DNA of 64,000 bases from Kaistella faecalis (GCF_019195395.1 NZ_CP078067.1:1441783-1505782), one strand, 5' to 3'; counted from the first letter of the stretch, positions 18,590 through 28,010 are shown. Notes: generated from the sequence alone by a model not told the origin. Translations and numbers: made by a program.

Positions 18590-19333
18590 ATGATACAAAC
18601 GGTAATTATTGAAGACGAAAAACCCGCGGCCCGAAAACTTGAGCGACTGTTAGGTTTGTTTCCTGATTTAGAATTGGTTGCAACGATTAATTCTGTTGAA
18701 GAAGGAATCAGTTGGTTTTCCGGAAATGAGCATCCGCATCTCATCTTTTCAGATATTGTTTTGGGCGACGGTTTGTCTTTTGATATTTTTGAAAAAGTTC
18801 CGACCAAAAGCTTCATGATTTATACCACGGCTTTTGATCAGTACACTTTGAAGGCTTTTAAACTCAATTCGATCGATTATCTTTTAAAACCAATTATGGA
18901 GGAAGATCTTCAGAGAGCGATTGATAAATATAAAAGCTTTCTCCCCTCAGAAAGTAATTATAACTTAAAGGAAATCAAGTCTTTAATTAAAGAAGAGAAA
19001 CAAAAACTTTCGCGGATTCTGGTAAAGATTGGGTACAATTTAAAGATTGTTCAGACTGATGAGGTTTCATGTTTCTACAGCGAAAACAAAATCGTTTATC
19101 TTCAGACCAAAGAACGGAGTTTTCCGACAGATTTTACATTGGACGAACTTCAGGAAGTTCTGGATGAGAAATGTTTTTTCCGCGTTAACCGACAGTTTAT
19201 CATCAATTCGAATTATATCAAAAACATCCACACCTCGCCTTATTACAAAGTGGAAATGGAGTTTCAGCCTGACGAAGAAATTACAGTAAGCCGAGACAGA
19301 GTGAAGGATTTTAGGGATTGGCTATCGAAGTAG
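18590..19333 (+). CDS. LytTR-family response regulator
   Basis: 247 aa. The receiver domain (1-120) has the acidic pocket IIEDE (6-10), phosphoacceptor Asp55 (LIFSDIVLG) and Lys in LLKPI. The LytTR DNA-binding domain (about 140-247) includes the strand-rich core and FFRVNRQFIINSNYI. It is the cognate partner of the upstream kinase by adjacency. Target promoters cannot be read from this window. Confidence 0.94.
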   Translation: MIQTVIIEDEKPAARKLERLLGLFPDLELVATINSVEEGISWFSGNEHPHLIFSDIVLGDGLSFDIFEKVPTKSFMIYTTAFDQYTLKAFKLNSIDYLLKPIMEEDLQRAIDKYKSFLPSESNYNLKEIKSLIKEEKQKLSRILVKIGYNLKIVQTDEVSCFYSENKIVYLQTKERSFPTDFTLDELQEVLDEKCFFRVNRQFIINSNYIKNIHTSPYYKVEMEFQPDEEITVSRDRVKDFRDWLSK

Positions 19334-19344
19334 ATTCCAATAAA

Positions 19345-19373
19345 AAAAGGCGGAAAGTTTACTTCCGCCTTTT
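19345..19373. terminator. Bidirectional terminator between LytTR regulator and mnmA
   Basis: Stem AAAAGGCGGAA / TTCCGCCTTTT with a 7-nt loop. T-rich on the plus side and a T-run on the minus side, serving the convergent regulator and mnmA genes. Confidence 0.82.
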
Positions 19374-19395
19374 GTATTGATTTTTTTAAGTGTGA

Positions 19396-20583
19396 TTAAC
19401 TGATCACTCCGCTTCCGATTAATTCATCCTCCAGATACCACGCCGCAAACTGACCTTCTGCCACTGCAGACTGCGGGTTTTTGAACTCGATATAAAGTCC
19501 GTCCTCAAACTGATATAAAGTGGCATCTTCCAAAGCCTGGCGATACCGGATTCTTGCTTTCACTTCCATCGATTCGCCGATCAGCAAGCACAGGTCTTCT
19601 CTTACCCAGTGGATTTCCGGCGTGTCAATTTTCAACGCTGTCTGGAAAAGCCCCGGGAAATTTCTTCCTTCACCCACATAAATCGTATTCGTTTCCATAT
19701 CACGCGAAATAATGAAACAGGATTCTTTATGACCTCCGATTCCCAAACCTTTGCTTTGTCCGATCGTGAAGTAATGAGCGCCCTGATGTTTGCCGATTAC
19801 TTTTCCGTCGGGTTTTTGGTATTTAATTTTTCTGGAGAGAAACTGTAATTCTTCTAATTTTGAAGAAAATTGAGGTTTTTCTTGATGAAATCCTTCAAAA
19901 TCATTGAAAATTTCCACAATTTCACCTTCTATTGGTTTAAGTTGCTGCTGTAGAAAAGTGGGCAAACTTACTTTGCCGATAAAACATAAACCCTGGGAGT
20001 CTTTCTTGTCCGCGGTTACCAAACCCATTTCTCTGGCAATTTCCCGGACTTCAGGTTTAGTCAATTCACCAATCGGGAAAAGCGATTTGGATAACTGCTC
20101 CTGATTCAGCTGGCACAAAAAGTAAGACTGGTCTTTATTATTGTCTTTTCCCGCCAGAAGATGAAAAATCTCCTTCCCATTTTCATCAAAATCAGAACTT
20201 ACGCGTGCATAATGTCCTGTTGCAACTTTCTCAGCACCAAGCGATAAAGCTGTTTTCATGAAAACATCAAACTTCACTTCACGGTTGCATAAAACATCGG
20301 GATTTGGGGTTCTGCCTTTTTCGTATTCAGCGAACATATAATCAACGATTTTCTCCTTGTAAAGCTCGCTCATATCGATGACCTGAAACGGAATTCCCAG
20401 TTTCTGGGCAACCATTAAAGCATCGTTGCTGTCCTCAATCCAGGGACATTCGTCCTCCAAAGTCACGGAGGCATCATTCCAGTTCCGCATAAAAAGCGCC
20501 ACCACATCGTGACCCTGTTTTTGCAGCAAATAGGCGGCAACACTGGAATCTACACCGCCCGATAAACCTACTACTATTTTCAT
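19396..20583 (-). CDS. mnmA: tRNA-specific 2-thiouridylase MnmA
   Basis: ATP-dependent enzyme forming 2-thiouridine at wobble U34 of tRNA-Lys/Glu/Gln, complementing the MnmG modification on the same base. 395 aa, slightly longer than E. coli MnmA. The PP-loop SGGVDSS is at 8-14. Catalytic Cys99 ([12 protein letters not shown]) and Cys200 ([10 protein letters not shown]) are both present at positions nearly identical to the E. coli pair. It is monocistronic, with a -7 box upstream and a shared terminator downstream. Confidence 0.96.
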   Translation of the reverse strand: MKIVVGLSGGVDSSVAAYLLQKQGHDVVALFMRNWNDASVTLEDECPWIEDSNDALMVAQKLGIPFQVIDMSELYKEKIVDYMFAEYEKGRTPNPDVLCNREVKFDVFMKTALSLGAEKVATGHYARVSSDFDENGKEIFHLLAGKDNNKDQSYFLCQLNQEQLSKSLFPIGELTKPEVREIAREMGLVTADKKDSQGLCFIGKVSLPTFLQQQLKPIEGEIVEIFNDFEGFHQEKPQFSSKLEELQFLSRKIKYQKPDGKVIGKHQGAHYFTIGQSKGLGIGGHKESCFIISRDMETNTIYVGEGRNFPGLFQTALKIDTPEIHWVREDLCLLIGESMEVKARIRYRQALEDATLYQFEDGLYIEFKNPQSAVAEGQFAAWYLEDELIGSGVIS

Positions 20584-20622
20584 ATTTAAGTTACACTTTC
20601 GTCAAGGGAAAGTTTCACGCGG

Positions 20623-20630
20623 CAAATTTA
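20623..20630 (-). promoter_or_regulatory. -7 promoter element for mnmA
   Basis: Minus strand TAAATTTG, a full TAnnTTTG match 39 bp upstream of the mnmA ATG. Confidence 0.5.
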
Positions 20631-20687
20631 CGACATTAAATGCAGATTTTCAGGAGCAACAGAATGCGGATTTCTCCTGGAAACTTC

Positions 20688-20760
20688 ACCCGCTGTCCGC
20701 TGTATCTTTATCTTTTCTGTCAAAAAGATAAAGGATGTCGCTTCCATCGGGGCTAAAAAC
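20688..20760 (+). repeat. Dispersed hairpin repeat, copy B
   Basis: Same layout as 12065-12130: starts CCCGCTGTCCGC, has a perfect 11-bp stem CTTTATCTTTT (20706-20716) / AAAAGATAAAG (20723-20733), and ends CCATCGGGGCTAAAA. No open frame of note. It lies in the 290-bp gap between mnmA and the outer-membrane protein gene; the rest of that gap shows nothing else recognisable. Confidence 0.6.
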
Positions 20761-20873
20761 ATCTTTTTGTGCCTGTCCCAAAGATTTAGAAACCCGGAAT
20801 TCTGAAGATTTCATCGTTATTGAAAATTTCGATTTCAAAAAAAGGCTTAATTTTATACTCAAGTATTACAACG

Positions 20874-21410
20874 ATGAAAAAATCAGCACTTTTAATGTTA
20901 CTCCTGGCGGCCTTCAGCCTCAATGCACAAATCGCCACAACAGCACACACCGGCGGTAACGAATCAAAATGGACTTTTGGGGGTTACGCTGGTCTGGGTG
21001 GTTCTTTCGGAAATGGTGGCGGCGTTTCTGTTTACCTTTCTCCCAGAGTCGGATACAAGGTCACTGAAAATCTGGAAACCGGTTTAGCAGGAAGTTTGCA
21101 ATGGTCGAATACTGACTATTACTCATCTACAATGATTGGAGTAGGTCCTTTTGTGAATTACTATTTCTCCCGCAACTTTTTCCTGAGCGGTATGTTTCAG
21201 GAATATTTTATCACCCAGAAAAACAAGGTGGATAATCTTAAATATTCAGCTGATGAAGCTGCACTTTACCTAGGCGGCGGTTATATGCAGAAACTCGGTG
21301 AGCAAACCTATATGCAGATTGGCGGAATGTATAATGTGCTTTACAATAAGAATAAATCCTTTCTCGGCAGCGGTTTTATCCCAAGCATCGGGATTGTTTA
21401 CGGACTTTAA
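20874..21410 (+). CDS. Outer-membrane beta-barrel protein of unknown function
   Basis: 178 aa from the ATG at 20874, where a clear signal peptide begins (MKKSALLMLLLAAFSLNAQ). An upstream in-frame TTG would add 18 residues ahead of the signal peptide and was rejected. The mature part alternates Gly/aromatic-rich strands (GGYAGLGGSFGNGGGVSVYL, repeated FLSGMFQEYF-type strands), as in small 8-stranded OmpA-like or OmpW-like barrels. No specific function can be assigned. It is monocistronic, with a terminator 4 bp after the stop. Confidence 0.8.
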   Translation: MKKSALLMLLLAAFSLNAQIATTAHTGGNESKWTFGGYAGLGGSFGNGGGVSVYLSPRVGYKVTENLETGLAGSLQWSNTDYYSSTMIGVGPFVNYYFSRNFFLSGMFQEYFITQKNKVDNLKYSADEAALYLGGGYMQKLGEQTYMQIGGMYNVLYNKNKSFLGSGFIPSIGIVYGL

Positions 21411-21414
21411 AAAC

Positions 21415-21443
21415 AAAATCTCCTGTAATTTTCAGGAGATTTT
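21415..21443. terminator. Bidirectional terminator
   Basis: 11-bp stem AAAATCTCCTG / CAGGAGATTTT with a 7-nt loop and T-rich flanks, between the convergent barrel gene and the next minus-strand gene. Confidence 0.8.
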
Positions 21444-21458
21444 ATTTTTTCAGTGATT

Positions 21459-22100
21459 TTAAGGTTTATTGGCGAGAAAGTATTCCGCTTCACCCTTTCC
21501 CCAGTTGGGATCTAAAGCTGATTTTGTTTTATAGATTTTGAACTGATCAAGTGATTTCTGAAACAGTTCCAGACCTCTGGCTTTACTGCCTCCAAACTGT
21601 TCAGGAGTGAAGTAAGTGTCTTCCGCTTTCATGAGTGTTATTCTGGGATTTCCGGCATCTATTTTTTCGGCTTTTGATAAGGCATCAGCGGCAAGCATCC
21701 CTTCGCTCATAAATCTCGCCTGGGGATCAACCATCATTTTCAGGCCATGAATCATCTTCTGCAGGATCAGGTTTTCTGCATTGTCTTTATTCAAATCCAT
21801 GGCTAGATCCAGTGATTTCTGTGCCTCAGCAGCAATAGGATCAAGGTCTGCAACCTTTCCTTCGCGCATAGCCATTCTGCCTTTCTGAATGGTGGAAAAT
21901 GCGGCGTAATAATACGGCAGCCACTGTGTTTTTTCCTTGTCGCCGATTCTTTTGAAATCATTTGCGAGCGCGGTAAATTCATCGGCAGTCTGGTGTTTTT
22001 CAATGCTGGCGATTTTTTCAGTCATTACTTTATCGTAAGCGGTTTGAGAGAATGCAATTATTCCGGTCATCAGACACATTGCGAATAACAGTTTTTTCAT
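21459..22100 (-). CDS. Secreted protein of unknown function, helical-repeat type
   Basis: 213 aa with a signal peptide (MKKLLFAMCLMTGIIAFSQ). The mature protein is mostly helical, with stretches such as ADEFTALANDFKRIGD and AEAQKSLDLAMDLNKD that resemble tetratricopeptide helices, but no full TPR consensus is visible. The type is common in Flavobacteriia. It has its own -7 box (minus strand TACCTTTG at 22139-22146) and lies downstream of a TonB-dependent receptor on the same strand; a functional link is possible but not shown. Confidence 0.78.
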   Translation of the reverse strand: MKKLLFAMCLMTGIIAFSQTAYDKVMTEKIASIEKHQTADEFTALANDFKRIGDKEKTQWLPYYYAAFSTIQKGRMAMREGKVADLDPIAAEAQKSLDLAMDLNKDNAENLILQKMIHGLKMMVDPQARFMSEGMLAADALSKAEKIDAGNPRITLMKAEDTYFTPEQFGGSKARGLELFQKSLDQFKIYKTKSALDPNWGKGEAEYFLANKP

Positions 22101-22138
22101 GGTTATAATTTTTTGTTGGTTTTACAATTTTGATGAAT

Positions 22139-22146
22139 CAAAGGTA
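22139..22146 (-). promoter_or_regulatory. -7 promoter element for the 21459-22100 gene
   Basis: Minus strand TACCTTTG, full TAnnTTTG match, 38 bp upstream of the ATG. Confidence 0.45.
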
Positions 22147-22212
22147 TATGATAAGTTGTTTATGCTCAGGATATTATTTCCTGAAAGGTCGGTTTTGTAT
22201 TCTGAACAGTAT

Positions 22213-24432
22213 TTAGAGGTTATTATCGATTGCATCCTGAGTCCTGTCGATACCGAAACTGATGAAGGCGCCAATGAATATAAAAGTGTCTGCAGACGGC
22301 AGAATAGGTTTGCTCCGCAGTCCGTCACTTGAGAAATTGTACCCGTAAATATTTTTCTGGTTAAGAATATTGTTGACCGAGAGAACCAAAACCGTAAACG
22401 ATTTAGAATCCTTTTTACCCAGATTGGGCAGATAGTTCAGGCTGAAATTAAGCGCGTTGAAATCCTTTACTTTACCCTGCGTGTTCAGGTAATAATTTCC
22501 GTTGTCATCCGTAAGGAAATTGTAATAAGGTCTTCCGGAAGCGTAGCTGTAAGAAAGATTAAAGCCGGTTTTCCAGTCGGTCACAAATTTCTTTGCGACT
22601 AACGAAAGTGTATGTTTTGCCGCAAAATTCGGAAAGAGACTCTGGTCATAATTCTGGAAATTTCGTTCGGAATCCAGAAATGAATAAGAAATCCAGTAAT
22701 CTATATTTTTGATTGATTTTTTATCGCGCCAGAAAAGTTCAATCCCTTTAGCAAAACCGTCTCCATTGTTGCTGATTGCAACTGGTCTGTAATTTTCAAC
22801 CTTGTTTTTTATTAAATCTCTGTAGTTTTTGTAAAAAGCTTCAACGCGGAAACTTCTTCCTTCTTCAGATTTCTGGAGTTGTAGAACATAATGTTCTGCT
22901 TTTTGAAAATTAAGATCGTGAGTTCCAAAAAATTGATTTTCAGGGTTCTGATAAAATGTTCCGTACGCCAGGGAACTCATCCAGTTCTTTGAAATTCTGT
23001 AAGCGAAAGCAAGTCTGGGCGCCAGATTCCACTGATTTACTGCAGTTGAATATTCGGATCGTAACCCAACTTTAGCGGAGAAATGATTACTGAAACCTAA
23101 ATCAGTTTCGGCAAATACTGAGGTGATGCGGTCGTGAAAAGAATAAGGTACAGGTGAAATGGCGACATCTGTATTTTCCCGTGTTTGGTTTAATTCTATT
23201 CCGCCTCTTATGGCTGAAATTTTATTGATTTTTCTCTCTAAAGTTCCTTTAGCATTAAAATAATTCCCGGTAATATCAATCGAGTTGGGATTGAATTCCG
23301 ATTCCTGATAAGTGTTGCTTAAATCAATCATGTTATTATTGAAAGTGTAAGAACTGCCTAAATTAACAAGATATTTGCCCAGTTTCTGTCTGTAGGAAAT
23401 ATTGTGGAAGGTGTTTTTCCCTTTTAGTGAAGTATTGTCGAAATCGGTTTCGGGTTCCAGGCTTTCGTCCTGAAGTCCAAGTCTGTTGGTATCAAAACTT
23501 CCGTAATATTTTAAAATACCTCCGCTTTTATTTTTAAGTCTGAAATTGAAATTCGTGCCGAAGCTTTCAGGAGCTTTCGTAAAAGTATTGTTGAATTTGA
23601 GGAGTTTTGTCATCAGGCCTAAATTACTGTATGCGGCAGCAATACCGAAAGATTTAGTTTTTTCATCGTTCACGTTCTGAAAGCCGCCGCTTAAAAAAAT
23701 GGGTGAAATTCCGATATCAACAGAGTTTCTTTCAGGAAAATCAATACTTTCCAGGATAAGCACAGAAGAAAGCGCCTGACCGTACATCGCAGAATAACCG
23801 CCACTGGAGAAAACATTGCCTTTAAATAAGGAAGTGTTCAGCCTGTCCATCGCCTTGATTCCCGGAACAGAATTTCCAAAGAAGTTGTTAACCAGGTTTC
23901 CGTCCATAAAGAATTTAGTTTCAGCGCCGGTTCCGCCCCGCACAAAAAGACCTTCAGTTTCCCCGATTTTCTGTACTCCGGGAAGCGTTTCGAGCGCCGA
24001 GGAAACCTGTCCGTTCGCTCCGGCGGTGGTGTAAATATCGATGGGAGTTAAAAGAACAGTTGCGCGTTTCCTGTCGCTGGCTTCAATGGAACCGGCTGAA
24101 ATAACAACCGCATCGATTTCTGAAATCTGCTCTTTTAATTCTGCATTGATAGTGATTGCATCGTTTTCAAGTAGCAAAGGTTTTTCAACTTCCACAAATT
24201 TAGGATTGGAAAATACCAGAATCTGCTTTCCTTTTTCCGAAGTTTGAAAAAAGAAATTACCGTTTTCATCGGTCGTGGATCCGTCGTACGTATCTTTAAG
24301 GGTTACAGAAATATCCTTAACCCCTTTGTTCTTAAAATTTACTTTTCCGGAAACGGTGATTTGGGCAGTCACAAAGAAACTCATCAGGAACAAGACAAGT
24401 GCGAAAATTTTTGAAAGGAATAATGTCGGCAT
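22213..24432 (-). CDS. TonB-dependent outer-membrane receptor
   Basis: 739 aa from the ATG at 24432, which opens a signal peptide (LSKIFALVLFLMSFFVTAQ). A longer upstream frame lacks such a start. Order of parts: carboxypeptidase-regulatory-like domain (ITVSGKVNFKNKGVKDISVTL, ending near 110), plug domain (VSSALETLPGVQKIGE, GLFVRGGTGAETKFFMDG), then a 22-strand-type barrel with repeated aromatic strands. It is not accompanied by a SusD gene, so it is a stand-alone receptor; substrate unknown (siderophore, vitamin or peptide are all possible). Confidence 0.92.
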   Translation of the reverse strand: MPTLFLSKIFALVLFLMSFFVTAQITVSGKVNFKNKGVKDISVTLKDTYDGSTTDENGNFFFQTSEKGKQILVFSNPKFVEVEKPLLLENDAITINAELKEQISEIDAVVISAGSIEASDRKRATVLLTPIDIYTTAGANGQVSSALETLPGVQKIGETEGLFVRGGTGAETKFFMDGNLVNNFFGNSVPGIKAMDRLNTSLFKGNVFSSGGYSAMYGQALSSVLILESIDFPERNSVDIGISPIFLSGGFQNVNDEKTKSFGIAAAYSNLGLMTKLLKFNNTFTKAPESFGTNFNFRLKNKSGGILKYYGSFDTNRLGLQDESLEPETDFDNTSLKGKNTFHNISYRQKLGKYLVNLGSSYTFNNNMIDLSNTYQESEFNPNSIDITGNYFNAKGTLERKINKISAIRGGIELNQTRENTDVAISPVPYSFHDRITSVFAETDLGFSNHFSAKVGLRSEYSTAVNQWNLAPRLAFAYRISKNWMSSLAYGTFYQNPENQFFGTHDLNFQKAEHYVLQLQKSEEGRSFRVEAFYKNYRDLIKNKVENYRPVAISNNGDGFAKGIELFWRDKKSIKNIDYWISYSFLDSERNFQNYDQSLFPNFAAKHTLSLVAKKFVTDWKTGFNLSYSYASGRPYYNFLTDDNGNYYLNTQGKVKDFNALNFSLNYLPNLGKKDSKSFTVLVLSVNNILNQKNIYGYNFSSDGLRSKPILPSADTFIFIGAFISFGIDRTQDAIDNNL

Positions 24433-24451
24433 GGTCAATAGTTTTATAAAG

Positions 24452-24459
24452 CAAATGTA
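24452..24459 (-). promoter_or_regulatory. -7 promoter element for the TonB-dependent receptor
   Basis: Minus strand TACATTTG, full TAnnTTTG match, 19 bp upstream of the chosen ATG. This supports the short start. Confidence 0.5.
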
Positions 24460-24587
24460 TTGCGGAATGAGTTTTGCTGAAATATTTTTTAACTGAAAGG
24501 GGGAATTCCTGTACTGAGCGGTTTCATTTCTAAATTTTGAAATTATGCTTACCTTTAAGAAATCATTTAACATTAAAATAAATCGTT

Positions 24588-25091
24588 ATGAAAATCGCTA
24601 AATTTTCTATCGTTGCAGGTAGTGCGCTTTTAGCAGTATCTTGCTCGACTACTAAGAATTACACGATCAATTCCAAAAGTGGGACTGAGACTCAGGGAAC
24701 AGCCAAATTTGTACAAACCGGTAAAAACGTGGCACTTGATCTAAATGTCTACAAGTTAACTCCAGGAATTCACGCGGTTCACCTTCATGAAAAAGGAGAC
24801 TGTTCTGCGGCTGATGCAAGTTCTGCGGGCGGACACTGGAACCCAACAACCGAATCGCACGGAAAATGGGGACACGATGAATATCATAAAGGCGACATTG
24901 GAAATCTGAATGCAGATAAAGACGGTACTGCAAGATTACAGTTCAGTACCGATAAATGGTGTATTGGCTGTACCGATGAATCTAAAAACATTCTAGGAAA
25001 AACATTAATTATTCATGCCGGACCGGACGATTTCAAAACACAGCCAACCGGAAATGCAGGTGGTAGAGTAGGCTGTATCGAAATTAAGTAA
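24588..25091 (+). CDS. sodC: Cu-Zn superoxide dismutase, lipoprotein form
   Basis: Dismutates superoxide in the envelope. 167 aa with a lipobox ending at Cys19 (LLAVSC), so probably membrane-anchored. Copper ligands are His65, His67, bridging His83 (GGHWNP) and His143; zinc ligands are His91, His100 and Asp103. The intramolecular disulfide Cys72-Cys163 and active-site Arg160 (GGRVGC) are present. An unusual extra CxxC pair (Cys125, Cys128) lies in the loop before His143. It is monocistronic and ends at a strong hairpin terminator. Confidence 0.95.
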   Translation: MKIAKFSIVAGSALLAVSCSTTKNYTINSKSGTETQGTAKFVQTGKNVALDLNVYKLTPGIHAVHLHEKGDCSAADASSAGGHWNPTTESHGKWGHDEYHKGDIGNLNADKDGTARLQFSTDKWCIGCTDESKNILGKTLIIHAGPDDFKTQPTGNAGGRVGCIEIK

Positions 25092-25113
25092 GAACTCAAC
25101 TCTTTATACAGAC

Positions 25114-25139
25114 AAAAACGCATCATCTGATGCGTTTTT
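25114..25139. terminator. Bidirectional terminator after sodC
   Basis: 12-bp stem AAAAACGCATCA / TGATGCGTTTTT with a 2-nt loop, followed by T-runs on both strands. It also fits the convergent gene that ends at 25140. Confidence 0.85.
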
Positions 25140-26432
25140 TTATTGGTAATAGGCATTAAGGAAATCGAAAAACTCCTGAAACCTGACGATATTGTTCAGT
25201 ACTAAAAAAGAAAATAAACCCCACACTGAAACGTAGAGAACTGACAGCGTTTTAGGGGAATTTCGGTAGGCGTAAAACAGCCATCCGATGAGCAGCGGGA
25301 ACGCAAAAACGAAATGTCCGCCGTAAATATAAGAAGTATGAAGACCGAACTTCAGCACGCAGTGTATGATGATATCTACGAAAAACGAAACCATCAGAAT
25401 CTGCACAAATTTATTTTTAAAGTTTTTTACGTAACTCCAGATAGACAAAAACACTACTGCAGCAACAAAAACGTAAGGAATCCATGAGTCATAAACATCC
25501 ATAAATATTGCTTTAAACTCAAATCCTTTTTTGTTATGATAATCACGGATAACGAAAGCTGGGAAAAGCATATTCCCACCGATAAACCAGGACGTAATCA
25601 TATCCCAAAGCGGTGTGATTTTCGGTTTTGAGAATTTTTCTAACTGTTCGCCCGACTTATTGAAGAAATTCATGTAATTGAAATTCAATCGGTTGAGAAA
25701 CAAAAGTGCAAACACCGCAACTGAAATAAGAACACGCAGGAACGCCAGACCTAACTTTTTCCAGCTGCGGAATATTTTGTTTTCAAAAAGTAGCGGGATA
25801 TAAATTTTTACGGCATTTGTAACCGTTAAACCGCCAACTGAAACGACCGCCAAAGTAAGCGCCGCCGCTGGTATTTTCTGTTCCTTTTTTAATTTAAGTG
25901 CTGCGTAATAATTAAATAATATGAGGAAAAATAAAGTGTAAGTATAGGTTTCCGGTGTGAAAGAAAGCAAAATATTGGTTGAAAAGGAGGCGAAGAAAAA
26001 GAGGATTAGCAGCGAGATTTTCTTTGGTAACCTTACAATGTTATTTAAATATTTGTAAATCTGAATTAAACTAAGACTTATGGCAAAGTTGCTGCACCAC
26101 GCCAGAACCAGACGGAAAGTTTCATCTTTTTTGCCGCCGGAAAAAAGATAGGCAAACTCCCGGATCCAGTCGAAATAATAATTGGCCAGAGGATGCCTTT
26201 CGAATCCGCCGCCATTCATTACAATCGCGCGGTTATCAAAACTGAAGTAAGCATCCCAAGGAATTCTGTCGTCAAAAATAATGCGGTAATTCAGAGCAAT
26301 GAAACTTCCCAGAATACCATAAACGGTAATGAAAATGGTGAATAGTAGAAGTTCAAATTTTGTAGATGGGAGAACTGTTTTAAAAAAATCAGTAATTTTT
26401 TGTTTAAAAACCAAGGTGAAAAATTTCGGCAA
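25140..26432 (-). CDS. Polytopic inner-membrane protein of unknown function
   Basis: About 430 aa with roughly 10-12 predicted membrane helices and a periplasmic loop after the first helix (NYRIIFDDRIPWDAYFSFDN). The overall shape, with an early loop holding Asp residues and a later aromatic-rich loop, resembles GT-C glycosyltransferases of the mannosyltransferase type, but I see no decisive motif. No ATG lies near the start. The best candidate is a TTG at 26432, 12 bp after the selO stop, so the start is uncertain by a few codons. It is probably co-transcribed with selO. Confidence 0.72.
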   Translation of the reverse strand: MPKFFTLVFKQKITDFFKTVLPSTKFELLLFTIFITVYGILGSFIALNYRIIFDDRIPWDAYFSFDNRAIVMNGGGFERHPLANYYFDWIREFAYLFSGGKKDETFRLVLAWCSNFAISLSLIQIYKYLNNIVRLPKKISLLILFFFASFSTNILLSFTPETYTYTLFFLILFNYYAALKLKKEQKIPAAALTLAVVSVGGLTVTNAVKIYIPLLFENKIFRSWKKLGLAFLRVLISVAVFALLFLNRLNFNYMNFFNKSGEQLEKFSKPKITPLWDMITSWFIGGNMLFPAFVIRDYHNKKGFEFKAIFMDVYDSWIPYVFVAAVVFLSIWSYVKNFKNKFVQILMVSFFVDIIIHCVLKFGLHTSYIYGGHFVFAFPLLIGWLFYAYRNSPKTLSVLYVSVWGLFSFLVLNNIVRFQEFFDFLNAYYQ

Positions 26433-26444
26433 AAGTAAGAAATT

Positions 26445-27989
26445 TTAAGAACTGCAGGAAAGGGTGGAGCTTCCGGTTTGTCCATCATAAAACGGCGGAC
26501 GCTTTTGCGAAAACTCCGGGAAAAGTTCTTCGTAAGGATTTTCCAGAGCGTTCAGGATTTTATGCAGTAAATCTTTTTTGCCGTCAGTAATTTCATTAAT
26601 ACATTCAAACAAAATATAGTTTCTGAGAATGAATTTCGGGTTACTTTTTTGCATCAGTTTTCTGGATTCTGTTTTGGAAATGGTATTCAGTTTCAGTCTC
26701 CCGAGATATGACGAAATAAAGTCTTTGAAGTTCACAAACTGCTCATCAGTAATTGTGTTATAGAAAATATTTTCAAAATGCGATTTCGGCTCTGTGTCTT
26801 CGGTGATTGATTCTAACGCATTGAAAAACAATGTATAATCTATTGTTAACTCTGCCATTAAATTTTGCACATTGGTGAAAAACAGATCATCCCCATTCAG
26901 AACTTCATTAAAACCGAATTTGGCCGCCATCATTTTATCATGCTCTTTCCAGAAATCTGTACTGAAATCATTAAGCATTTTCTCCAGGATTTTTTCATCT
27001 TTAATCAAAGGGAATAATGCATTTGCAAGTTGCCAGAGATTCCACTGCGCAATTTTAGCCTGATTCCCGAATGCATATCTGCGGCCAGGCAAATCTGTAG
27101 TGTTCGGAGTGAAATTCAAACTGTATTCGTCCAGAAATGAGAATGGTCCGTAATCAATGGTGAGCCCCAAAATAGACATGTTATCGGTATTCATTACCCC
27201 ATGTACAAAACCTACGCGGTACCATTCCACAATCATTTCCGAGGTTCTGTGGGCAATTTGTGCAAATAATTCTGCGTATTTTGTCGGACTTTCGGGATCG
27301 ATTTTGGGAAAATAATTTTGAATCGTAAAATTGGCCAATTTGGTCAGCAGACTGATGGCGTTTTGCGCTGATATCAGTTCAAAATGCCCGAAGCGCAGAA
27401 AACTTTCAGCAGTCCGCATCATCACTGCACCTTTTTCGTACTGTGGGTTTCCGTCATACAACATGTCCCGGACTATATTTTCGCCGGAAAGCGATAGGGA
27501 CAAAGCGCGGGTTGTGGGAATTCCCAAATGAAACATCGCCTCGCTCATCAGATATTCACGCACCGAAGACCGTAATACCGCTCTGCCGTCCGCATGGCGG
27601 GAATAGGGTGTTGCACCTGCTCCTTTCCACTGAAGTTCTGTTTTTTTGCCATTTTTATCAGCAATCTCGCCTGCAAAAATTGCCCTGCCGTCACCGAGTT
27701 GCCCTGCCCAATTCCCAAACTGATGACCTGCGTAGGCAGTAGCGTACGTTTTTAAATGTTGAGGTACTGTAGCGGCATTAAGAAATGCGGAGTCCTGGTC
27801 ATTTTCAATTTTGCCAAGTCCTATTTCTTCGGAAAGTTTTTCGTTAAAAATAATGAGCTCTGATTCCGTAAATCCCGAGATTGGAGTCTCTGCCAGGAGT
27901 ACGCCCGGTGTTTGCCTCTGCATAATATTTTGGGAGGTATCTGCCGGAAAAAGTTGATAGTATTGTTGAGTTATTTCTGTTAAATTCAT
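26445..27989 (-). CDS. selO: Protein adenylyltransferase SelO (YdiU family)
   Basis: Pseudokinase-fold enzyme that transfers AMP to protein Ser/Thr/Tyr residues, linked to redox stress. 514 aa, typical for the family. Conserved stretches include YAGHQFGNWAGQLGDGRA, LQWKGAGATPYSRHADGRAV, GIPTTRALSL, GVMNTDNMS and IDYGPFSFLDEY. The C-terminus is SCSS: the Cys stands where some eukaryotic SelO proteins carry selenocysteine. A terminator separates it from pbp1A upstream, so it starts a new unit with the membrane protein downstream. Confidence 0.94.
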   Translation of the reverse strand: MNLTEITQQYYQLFPADTSQNIMQRQTPGVLLAETPISGFTESELIIFNEKLSEEIGLGKIENDQDSAFLNAATVPQHLKTYATAYAGHQFGNWAGQLGDGRAIFAGEIADKNGKKTELQWKGAGATPYSRHADGRAVLRSSVREYLMSEAMFHLGIPTTRALSLSLSGENIVRDMLYDGNPQYEKGAVMMRTAESFLRFGHFELISAQNAISLLTKLANFTIQNYFPKIDPESPTKYAELFAQIAHRTSEMIVEWYRVGFVHGVMNTDNMSILGLTIDYGPFSFLDEYSLNFTPNTTDLPGRRYAFGNQAKIAQWNLWQLANALFPLIKDEKILEKMLNDFSTDFWKEHDKMMAAKFGFNEVLNGDDLFFTNVQNLMAELTIDYTLFFNALESITEDTEPKSHFENIFYNTITDEQFVNFKDFISSYLGRLKLNTISKTESRKLMQKSNPKFILRNYILFECINEITDGKKDLLHKILNALENPYEELFPEFSQKRPPFYDGQTGSSTLSCSS

Positions 27990-28010
27990 GATTCAAAGTT
28001 CGCTAAAAAA

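Noticed and set aside
27443-27742. Open frame on the plus strand inside selO
   Set aside because: Antisense to conserved SelO motifs, and its translation resembles no family.
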